Shown piece by piece: positions 1-5,369 of a DNA stretch of 6,262 bases. A program made the translations under genes and the position numbers. The notes beneath the pieces were generated by a model. That model searched no databases. It was not told the DNA's origin and was given only the letters and a program-made list of their open reading frames with translations. Position 1 is the first letter of the stretch. The number at the start of each line of letters is the position of its first letter. The stretch is from Niveispirillum sp. (GTDB taxonomy: Bacteria; Pseudomonadota; Alphaproteobacteria; Azospirillales; Azospirillaceae), in NCBI GenBank assembly GCA_016463045.1, contig JAEMSB010000292.1:1-6262 (forward strand). Reading direction: 5' to 3'.

Positions 1-9
1 TGAGGGGGC

Positions 10-1290
10 TTACTCCCGATGCCAGTCCCGGTCCAGCCGGCGCGAGGCCAGGAAGAACAGGATGGCGGCCAGGGCGTAGAAGCTGAGGCAATAGAGGATG
101 GAGTAGCGCAGGCTTTCATCCCCGTATCCGGCGCGCAGAATGTCCGACAGCTTGCCCAGGAACCAGGTGCCGAAGCCGATCCCGATCAGATTATTGATAA
201 ACAGGAAGATGGCAGACGCCGTGGCGCGCATGTTGGCGGGCACCAGATGCTGAACCGCCGACAGGGTGGGGCCCAGCCACATCAGGGCCAGCGCCTGCGG
301 CACCACGAACAGGAAGAACATCAGCACGAGCGAGCCGGTATTCACGGCACCGAAGAAGAAGGGCAGGGAGATCAGGAAGGCCGTGGCGGGGACGCGCGCA
401 TAGTTCGCCTTGTTCCCGGCCCCCAGCAGGTCGCCCAGCGACCCGCCCAGCCAGACCCCGATCAACCCACCGATAAAGACGATGGCCGAGAAGAACAGGC
501 TGCGGTCGACCAATGACATGTCGTGGCTGCGCTGGAAGAAGGAGGGCAGCCAGAAGGCCAGCCCATAGCCCATGACGGAGGAGAAAGACGCGCCGAAGGC
601 CAGCAGCCAGAAGGAAAGCTTGCCCGACAGGGTGGAGAGGACAGCCTTCAGGCTGGCGGGTTGCGGCTTGGCCTGGGCCGCGTCAAGGCCGCCGCGCGCC
701 GGTTCCTTCACCGTCAGCTTCAGCAGCGGGGCCAGCGCCAGACCCGCAAGGCCGCAGATGATGAAGGCCCAACGCCAGCCGATCTGATGCGCGATCAAGC
801 CGCCAAACAGGATGCCCAGCGCCATGCCGATGGGGATGCCGAAACTATAGGCCGCCAGCGCGCGGGCCCGTTCCTTGGGCGGGAAGTAGTCGGCGATCAG
901 GGAATAGGCAGGCGCCACGCCCCCCGCCTCTCCCACACCGACGCCAAGCCGGCACAGGAACAATTGCCAGAAGCTGGTGGCGGCACCGCATAGGGCGGTA
1001 AAACCGCTCCACACCGCCAGGGAGACGGTAATGATCCAGGTCCGGCTGAACCGGTCGGCCAGCATGGCGATGGGCACGCCCATGGCCGTGTAGAACAGGG
1101 CAAAGGCCCAGCCGCCCAGCCATCCCAGATCGCTGTCGGTCAGGTTCAGTTCGGCTTTGATCGACGGCGCCAGGATGCCCAGGATCTGCCGGTCGATGAA
1201 ATTGAAGATATAGACCAGGATCAGGACGACCAGAACATAGGTGCGATAGGCATTGCCGCCTTGGCGGCCCACGGTCGCGTCGCTGTTCAT
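10..1290 (-). CDS. MFS transporter, spinster-like family
   Basis: A 426-residue inner-membrane permease of the major facilitator superfamily, full length for the family, with about 12 hydrophobic segments. TM1 carries FNFIDRQ (Asp33, Arg34). The loop after TM2 has a motif-A variant, GVPIAMLADRFSR (residues 71-83, with Asp79 and Arg80). TM4 carries RLGVGVGEAGG (Arg114, Glu121). This TM1 Asp-Arg plus TM4 Arg/Glu pattern is typical of bacterial spinster-type carriers, where these charged residues are thought to serve proton coupling and substrate binding. A GTG at 1293 directly precedes the chosen ATG at 1290; the ATG is preferred because AAGGGA (1296-1301) lies 5 nt from it but only 2 nt from the GTG. 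It is the last gene seen in the minus-strand unit, after the TonB-dependent receptor, so it probably moves the same compound or a product of it. Direction and substrate are unknown; many relatives are annotated only as MFS transporter. Confidence 0.92.
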   Translation of the reverse strand: MNSDATVGRQGGNAYRTYVLVVLILVYIFNFIDRQILGILAPSIKAELNLTDSDLGWLGGWAFALFYTAMGVPIAMLADRFSRTWIITVSLAVWSGFTALCGAATSFWQLFLCRLGVGVGEAGGVAPAYSLIADYFPPKERARALAAYSFGIPIGMALGILFGGLIAHQIGWRWAFIICGLAGLALAPLLKLTVKEPARGGLDAAQAKPQPASLKAVLSTLSGKLSFWLLAFGASFSSVMGYGLAFWLPSFFQRSHDMSLVDRSLFFSAIVFIGGLIGVWLGGSLGDLLGAGNKANYARVPATAFLISLPFFFGAVNTGSLVLMFFLFVVPQALALMWLGPTLSAVQHLVPANMRATASAIFLFINNLIGIGFGTWFLGKLSDILRAGYGDESLRYSILYCLSFYALAAILFFLASRRLDRDWHRE

Positions 1291-1295
1291 CACGA

Positions 1296-1301
1296 TCCCT
1301 T
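1296..1301 (-). promoter_or_regulatory. Ribosome binding site of the MFS gene
   Basis: The minus strand reads AAGGGA, then TCGTG, then ATG at 1290. The 5-nt spacing favours the ATG over the adjacent GTG at 1293. Confidence 0.6.
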
Positions 1302-1324
1302 ATGAAAAGTCATGGGAAAGAAGG

Positions 1325-1349
1325 GCCGCGTCCCCGGGGGAGACGCGGC
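1325..1349 (-). terminator. Hairpin with T-rich tail, probable terminator or attenuator
   Basis: GCCGCGTC (1325-1332) and GACGCGGC (1342-1349) form a perfect 8-bp GC-rich stem around a 9-nt loop. Read on the minus strand, the stem is followed by CCTTCTTTCCC, a pyrimidine-rich tract with several T residues, as expected for a moderate intrinsic terminator. It lies after the receptor stop and only about 35 bp before the MFS start, which leaves little room for a separate MFS promoter. Partial termination, or an attenuator role, is therefore as plausible as complete termination. Confidence 0.5.
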
Positions 1350-1394
1350 GCCAGGCAGGGAGATAGTCACATGAAGAGCCGTTACAAGGCGAGA

Positions 1395-1418
1395 GGGGTG
1401 GTGCGGTGGCACCACCCC
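1395..1418 (-). terminator. Perfect 10-bp stem-loop just after the receptor gene
   Basis: GGGGTGGTGC (1395-1404) and GCACCACCCC (1409-1418) are perfect reverse complements around a 4-nt loop. The structure starts 8 bp past the receptor TAA on the minus strand. The sequence after the stem on that strand is TCTCGCCTTGTAAC, which lacks a clean T run. It may act as a weak terminator or as a 3' end-stabilising hairpin for the receptor mRNA. Confidence 0.5.
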
Positions 1419-1426
1419 GCCATCGC

Positions 1427-3649
1427 TTAGAACCGGTACTCGACCGTGGCGGTCACGGTACGGGGGGCGCCGTAGTAACCGATGATGCTGTCGCCAAACA
1501 GGGCGCCGGGGAAGTTGTAGCCGCCGACACGGTACTTCTTGTTGCCCAGGTTCTTGCCATGCAGGCCCACCGACCAGTTGTCGCTGGCGGCGGTCCAGAC
1601 GGCGGACAGGTCATAGAGCGTATAGCCATCCTGATCGAGCAGCGCGTTGCGGAATTCGAACAGGGAGAAGGCGCTGCGGTGAGCGGCATTACCGGTCAGG
1701 GTCAGGGTGCCGCCTTCGCCCATGTCATGGACGTAGGTCAGGCCGAAATTCGCCGTCCATTTCGGCGTGTTCTGGAACACGGCCGTGTTGGCGATATTCT
1801 CGTACACGCGGCTGGTCAGGTTGTAGCGCAGGAACTTCTTGAATTCCGCGTCGATGTAACCGATGGCGAAATTGGCCGTCAGTTCATCGGTAACGGCCAG
1901 CAGACCTTCGGCTTCCAGACCCTTGATTGTGGAGGAACCGACATTGTCCACGAAGCTGACCACGGTGGTGCCCGACGGGACCTGTGTCGTCACCTGCTGG
2001 CCCTTATAGTCGGAATAGAAGGCGGCCAGGTTCAAGGTGGCGCGACCGTCCCAGAACCGGGACTTGGACCCGACCTCATACGTATCCACCAGTTCGGGTT
2101 CATAGCCGTTGGCCGTGTCCGGGGTGGAGATCACGTCGCCGCGCATGTCGAACCCGCCCGACTTGAAGCCCCGGCCATAGGAGGCATAGAGCGTCAAGTC
2201 GCGGGTCGCCTCATAGGTCAGGCTGAAACGCGGGGTGAATTCGTCAAAGGTGCGCTGGTTGGTGTAGTTGGAGCGGATCAGCGTCGGGTTGCGCGCCGCA
2301 CCGCCGAACAGCGGGCTGGTCAGGCCGGCATAGTTCACGCGGTAGACGGTGCCCGTCTTCTTGTCCGAGGTGTAGCGCGCACCGACCGAGGCCTTGACCT
2401 GATCGGTCAGCTCATAGGTGAAGTCGGCGAAGGCCGCATAGGACTTGGTATCGACCGAACCAGAGGTCAGCGTGGTCAGGTTGGCCAGCGCCAGGATCGT
2501 GTCGAACGCACCCTCTGCATGGGCATCCATGTAGTAAAGGCCGGCAACGCCCTTCAGGCGGTCGCCTTCGTACACGAGCTGCAGTTCCTCGCTGAACTGG
2601 TCATCCTCGTAATAGGCGGGGATGTCGAGGATTTTGGCGGGCAGATTGTCGAAGTCGATAACAGTGTCAGAGCGGCCGTCGCGATAGGCGGTGATGGACT
2701 TCACCATCACGCTGTCGTTGACGTTATACTCGATGGTACCGGACACGCCCTGGTTCTTCACCTTCTGCTTGCCCGTCAGGCCGGCGCGCGTGTCATAGAC
2801 ACTGTCCAGGACCGGGACGGTTGGGGTGGCGAACAGGCGGGCGCCATGGCGGGGATTGCTGTCATCCACCGTCTTGTCGGCGGCAACCCGGATGAACACG
2901 TCCTCGTTCGGCTTGAATTCCACCGACAGGCGGCCGGCGGACACGTCCTTGTCGTAATGTTCCTGGCCCGTGGTCAGGTTCTTGCCGTAACCGTCGCGGC
3001 GATACAGGGCCACGGCACCCGACACGCCCACATTCTCCGTCACCGGTGCGGAACCGGACAGGATCAGGTCGGTCTGCTTATAGGAGCCGACCTGCACCTT
3101 GGCCTTCATATGCGGCTCGTCATCGATGCGCTTGGTCACATATTTGACAGCACCGCCGATGGTGTTGCGGCCATAGAGCGTACCCTGGGGACCGCGCAGA
3201 ACCTCAATCCGTTCGATGTCGAAAATATCCAGCACAGCACCCTGCGGGCGCGCCACATAGACGTCGTCGACATAAAGGCCTACGCCGGGTTCAAAGCCCC
3301 AGAGCGGGTCCTGCTGACCCACGCCGCGGATGAAGGCGATCAGGGTGGAGTTGGAACCGCGCGCCACCTGCATGGTCAGGTTGGGCGTGGTCGTGGTCGG
3401 CGAGGTGATGTCGGGCGTGCCGGCATTTTCCAGCTGTTCGGCGGTGAAGGCCGAGATGGAGACGGGCACGTCCTGCAGGCTTTCCGCGCGGCGGCGGGCC
3501 GTCACGACGATCTCTCCCAGGATGCCTTCGCTGGCCGTTTCCTGGGCCGGGGCCTGCTGCGCCAGGGCGGGCAGGGAAGCCAGGCTGGTCAGGGCCGTGC
3601 CGGCGCAGAGCAGGGCGGTGATGGAGGATTTACCGAACGACGTCTTCAT
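1427..3649 (-). CDS. TonB-dependent outer-membrane receptor
   Basis: A 740-residue outer-membrane transporter of the iron-complex/catabolic receptor superfamily, driven by TonB-ExbBD. It begins with a clear signal peptide: MKTSFGK, a hydrophobic stretch and LPALA before QQ, giving predicted cleavage after Ala30. GEIVVTARR (45-53) sits in the TonB-box region. The plug domain follows (about 55-175), with VGLYVDDVY (123-131) and the hallmark RGPQGTLYGRNTIGGAV (152-168). The rest is a 22-strand barrel ending in VEYRF, whose terminal Phe fits BAM-recognised porin-like proteins. In-frame ATGs at 3670 and 3664 exist, but AAGGGAG (3654-3660) sits 4 nt before the ATG at 3649, and that start gives a normal signal peptide. 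It lies 17 bp after the hydrolase gene, so the two are very likely co-transcribed. The neighbours are catabolic rather than siderophore genes, so I infer uptake of an organic substrate. Ligand unknown. Confidence 0.95.
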   Translation of the reverse strand: MKTSFGKSSITALLCAGTALTSLASLPALAQQAPAQETASEGILGEIVVTARRRAESLQDVPVSISAFTAEQLENAGTPDITSPTTTTPNLTMQVARGSNSTLIAFIRGVGQQDPLWGFEPGVGLYVDDVYVARPQGAVLDIFDIERIEVLRGPQGTLYGRNTIGGAVKYVTKRIDDEPHMKAKVQVGSYKQTDLILSGSAPVTENVGVSGAVALYRRDGYGKNLTTGQEHYDKDVSAGRLSVEFKPNEDVFIRVAADKTVDDSNPRHGARLFATPTVPVLDSVYDTRAGLTGKQKVKNQGVSGTIEYNVNDSVMVKSITAYRDGRSDTVIDFDNLPAKILDIPAYYEDDQFSEELQLVYEGDRLKGVAGLYYMDAHAEGAFDTILALANLTTLTSGSVDTKSYAAFADFTYELTDQVKASVGARYTSDKKTGTVYRVNYAGLTSPLFGGAARNPTLIRSNYTNQRTFDEFTPRFSLTYEATRDLTLYASYGRGFKSGGFDMRGDVISTPDTANGYEPELVDTYEVGSKSRFWDGRATLNLAAFYSDYKGQQVTTQVPSGTTVVSFVDNVGSSTIKGLEAEGLLAVTDELTANFAIGYIDAEFKKFLRYNLTSRVYENIANTAVFQNTPKWTANFGLTYVHDMGEGGTLTLTGNAAHRSAFSLFEFRNALLDQDGYTLYDLSAVWTAASDNWSVGLHGKNLGNKKYRVGGYNFPGALFGDSIIGYYGAPRTVTATVEYRF

Positions 3650-3653
3650 GGTT

Positions 3654-3660
3654 CTCCCTT
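3654..3660 (-). promoter_or_regulatory. Ribosome binding site of the receptor gene
   Basis: The minus strand reads AAGGGAG, then AACC, then ATG at 3649. This selects the third of three in-frame ATGs (3670, 3664, 3649). The first of these overlaps the hydrolase stop as ATGA but has no Shine-Dalgarno sequence of its own. Confidence 0.65.
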
Positions 3661-3666
3661 TCATTC

Positions 3667-4548
3667 TCATTGAGCGCCGGCGGGTTCATCCCGCCCGGCA
3701 CCGGTTGCATCCGCACCACCCGGCGGGGGCAGGGTGGCGGCGAAACGGGTCAGCGTGCTGTTGAACAGGTCGGGTTCTTCCAGATGCGGGGCATGGCCCG
3801 ACCGGTCGAACCCGATGGTGATGGCATGGGCCAGCAGCGCTGCCAGCGCCTGGGCCGTATCCTGGGAATAAAGGCGCGACAGCTTTCCGTGCGTCACCAG
3901 GACGGGTACGGAAATGCCGGGCAGCAGGGGGCGGAAATCCTGCGCCGTCAGCGAGGTCCAGAGCCGGGCCATGGCCACGGGGTCGCTGTCCGCCACCTCC
4001 GTCTCTGCCCAGCGGCGCAGGATGGCCTGTTCCACATCCAGACCTTCGGCGAAGATGCGGGCGGCAACACGTGGGCCGACGGCGGGCCAGTTGGCGACCA
4101 TGGCGGCCTGGCTCTGCCGTGCCGATTTGGCTGCCGAACTGCCGCGCAGGCCTAAATCCCAGCCATCGCCATTGATGACGCGGGGCGCCATGTCGATGGA
4201 GATCATGCCGGCGACGCGCGACGATAACCCGTCCAGCAATGCCCGCCACAGCACCATGGCCCCCATCGACCAGCCCACGACCAGCAGGTCGTTCAGGTCG
4301 AGATGGTTGGCCAGTTCCACGATGTCGCGGGCCAGAAGATCGATGGAAAGATCACCATCTGCCGCCCGCGAGCGGCCATGGCCGCGCAGATCGATGCTGA
4401 TGATGCGGAAGCTTTGCGACAGGCCTTCGACCTGCGGGCGGAAGAAACCGGCATGCGTTGCCCAGCCATGGACCAGCAGCAGCGGGCGCCCCTGACCCAC
4501 ATCATCATAGGCGATTTTCGCCCGATCGCTGGTGACCAGATACGGCAT
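3667..4548 (-). CDS. Alpha/beta-fold hydrolase, BioH/esterase-like
   Basis: A 293-residue cytoplasmic alpha/beta hydrolase with no signal peptide. It shows the oxyanion-loop HGW (27-29), RGHGRS (55-60), the nucleophile elbow GWSMG (92-96, Ser94) and the histidine motif GHAPHLEEP (251-259, His252), in the usual order and spacing of BioH, lactonase and carboxylesterase relatives. A helical cap lies between about 125 and 205. The post-beta7 motif reads THGKLSRLYS, so the usual catalytic Asp of HGxxD is Ser224; Asp119 in MISIDMAP is a possible substitute acid. The open frame extends up to an ATG at 4683, but those 45 residues are unlike the fold's N-terminus and would consume the divergent promoter region. 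AGAGGGG lies 11 nt before the ATG at 4548. The C-terminal tail, after about residue 274, is low-complexity Pro/Gly/Ala. It is the first gene of the minus-strand unit and probably hydrolyses an ester or lactone imported by its neighbours. The substrate is not determinable here. Confidence 0.88.
   Translation of the reverse strand: MPYLVTSDRAKIAYDDVGQGRPLLLVHGWATHAGFFRPQVEGLSQSFRIISIDLRGHGRSRAADGDLSIDLLARDIVELANHLDLNDLLVVGWSMGAMVLWRALLDGLSSRVAGMISIDMAPRVINGDGWDLGLRGSSAAKSARQSQAAMVANWPAVGPRVAARIFAEGLDVEQAILRRWAETEVADSDPVAMARLWTSLTAQDFRPLLPGISVPVLVTHGKLSRLYSQDTAQALAALLAHAITIGFDRSGHAPHLEEPDLFNSTLTRFAATLPPPGGADATGAGRDEPAGAQ
3679..3695 (-). repeat. Inverted repeat at the hydrolase 3' end
   Basis: GGCGGG (3679-3684) and CCCGCC (3690-3695) flank a 5-nt loop, with further pairing possible outward through a bulge. 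It lies in the last codons of the hydrolase, about 20 nt before the receptor's ribosome binding site, with no T run after it. It could be a chance GC hairpin or could affect receptor translation. Confidence 0.35.
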
Positions 4549-4645
4549 GCGCCGGTCTACCCCTCTTGAAGCTTCCATCCCGTGCCGGTGTTCGTTATCC
4601 CGCCCTGGACCGATTGCGCTGGTCGTGGAAGGCTGGGGTTGATGG

Positions 4646-4663
4646 AGATCGATTGGTCGATCT
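4646..4663. promoter_or_regulatory. Candidate TetR operator, perfect 7-4-7 inverted repeat
   Basis: AGATCGA (4646-4652), TTGG, TCGATCT (4657-4663) form a perfect dyad of 18 bp. Size and symmetry suit a dimeric TetR-family repressor, and the site lies between the two divergent genes, 77 bp before the TetR start codon and 98 bp from the hydrolase start. The call as operator is inference; the symmetry is seen directly. Confidence 0.5.
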
Positions 4664-4727
4664 TCCGTCCGGCTTGCCCCCATGCTTGCGGCAAATCGAA
4701 ACCTGAGTCAATATTCAAGTTGTAGAC

Positions 4728-4734
4728 AGGGAGG
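4728..4734 (+). promoter_or_regulatory. Ribosome binding site of the TetR gene
   Basis: AGGGAGG followed by AAATC and then ATG at 4740. A strong Shine-Dalgarno match with 5-nt spacing fixes the start. Confidence 0.7.
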
Positions 4735-4739
4735 AAATC

Positions 4740-5369
4740 ATGGGCGGCGAAGAGACGGCAACGTCCAAGGCCCCGCGCACCGAAAGGGGCAAGCGGACGC
4801 TGCGCAAGCTGCTGGATGCGGCGGCGGCGGAGTTTGGCGAGCGCGGTTATCACGAGGCGTCGATCAGCGGGATCACGCAGCGGGCCGGTGCGGCCTTGGG
4901 TACGTTCTACACCTACTTCGACAGCAAGGAGCAGGTGTTCCGCGCCCTGGTCGATGATATGGGCCACCTGACGCGCCAGCACATTGCCGAGCGCGTGCCC
5001 GGCAATGTCGACCGTCTGACGGCGGAGCGGCTAGGCCTGGAGGCGTTCATCGAGTTCGTGCGCGAGCACAAGGACCTGTACCGCATCGTCATGGAGGCGC
5101 AGTTCGTCGCCGAGGATGCGTATCTGAATTATTACAAGGTCTTCGCCGCTGCCTATACCCGCAACCTGGCCCAGGCCGCCGAGAAGGGCGAGATCCGTCC
5201 GGGGCATGAGGAGGAACGCGCCTGGGCCCTGATCGGGATGAGCGTGTTCCTGGGCATGCGTTACGCCGTGTGGAGCAGCGATAAGAGCGCCAAGGAAGTG
5301 GCCGACGCGGCGGCGGAACTGATCACTTTCGGCCTGTCCCCCCTGGCGCGCGGGGGAGGTGTGATGTGA
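4740..5369 (+). CDS. TetR/AcrR family transcriptional regulator
   Basis: A 209-residue DNA-binding regulator of normal TetR length. After a short charged N-terminal arm, residues about 16-70 form the three-helix TetR_N domain: GKRTLRKLLDAAAAEFGERG (helix 1), SISGITQRAG (helix 2 and turn) and ALGTFYTYFDSKEQVF (recognition helix and helix 4 start), all close to the family consensus. Residues about 80-200 are the variable all-helical ligand and dimer domain, so the effector cannot be read off. The gene is divergent from the hydrolase-receptor-MFS unit, and its last codons overlap the start of an acyl-CoA synthetase gene. From that I infer a repressor of the local uptake/activation genes that responds to the substrate or its CoA ester, as FadR/PaaR-type TetR proteins do. 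Direct evidence for the ligand is absent. Confidence 0.94.
   Translation: MGGEETATSKAPRTERGKRTLRKLLDAAAAEFGERGYHEASISGITQRAGAALGTFYTYFDSKEQVFRALVDDMGHLTRQHIAERVPGNVDRLTAERLGLEAFIEFVREHKDLYRIVMEAQFVAEDAYLNYYKVFAAAYTRNLAQAAEKGEIRPGHEEERAWALIGMSVFLGMRYAVWSSDKSAKEVADAAAELITFGLSPLARGGGVM
5352..5359 (+). promoter_or_regulatory. Ribosome binding site of the acyl-CoA synthetase, inside the TetR gene
   Basis: GGGGGAGG lies within the last codons of the TetR gene, 6 nt before a GTG at 5366. It supports that GTG as start. The nearby GTG (5361) and ATG (5364) are in the TetR frame and run straight into its stop. Confidence 0.65.

Larger units (their letters stand above)
4549..4739. promoter_or_regulatory. 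Divergent promoter and control region
   Basis: This 191-bp gap separates the hydrolase start (minus) from the TetR gene start (plus), so it must hold the promoters for both units unless one lies farther out. It is richer in A and T near the TetR end (about 4692-4720). A weak plus-strand promoter candidate is TTGCGG (4686-4691), 17 bp, CAATAT (4709-4714). A minus-strand TTGACT (4711-4706) has no convincing -10 partner. The best regulatory element is the inverted repeat at 4646-4663, annotated separately. Divergent placement next to a TetR gene is the classical arrangement for local autoregulation. No gene is seen in this stretch. Confidence 0.6.

Noticed and set aside
19..993. Plus-strand open frames of 165 and 156 codons opposite the MFS gene
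   Set aside because: Gln/Gly/Arg-rich translations with no family features, lying antisense to a well-supported 12-TM permease.
1371..1430. A 19-codon plus-strand ORF (starting MKSRYKAR) with AGGGAG upstream
   Set aside because: It runs through the 10-bp hairpin and over the receptor's 3' end. So short an ORF with such a signal is expected by chance, and no promoter is visible.
1406..3673. A 755-codon open frame on the plus strand spanning the whole receptor gene
   Set aside because: It is antisense to a clearly recognisable TonB-dependent receptor with intact signal peptide, plug and terminal Phe. Its product is low-complexity Gly/Val/His/Arg-rich with no recognisable domain. Long antisense frames are common in GC-rich genes with strong third-position bias.
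4549..4683. A 45-residue N-terminal extension of the hydrolase from an ATG at 4683
   Set aside because: No ribosome binding site precedes that ATG. The extension is Arg/Pro-rich and unlike the fold's N-terminus, and it would run through the 18-bp dyad and most of the divergent control region.
4686..4694. Short dyad TTGC-G-GCAA near the TetR promoter
   Set aside because: Four-base arms are too short to separate from chance; the 7-4-7 dyad nearby is a much better operator candidate.
4705..4709. GAGTC, a GANTC-type CcrM methylation site in the TetR promoter candidate
   Set aside because: A single GANTC site is expected roughly every 256 bp by chance, and nothing else ties this promoter to cell-cycle methylation.
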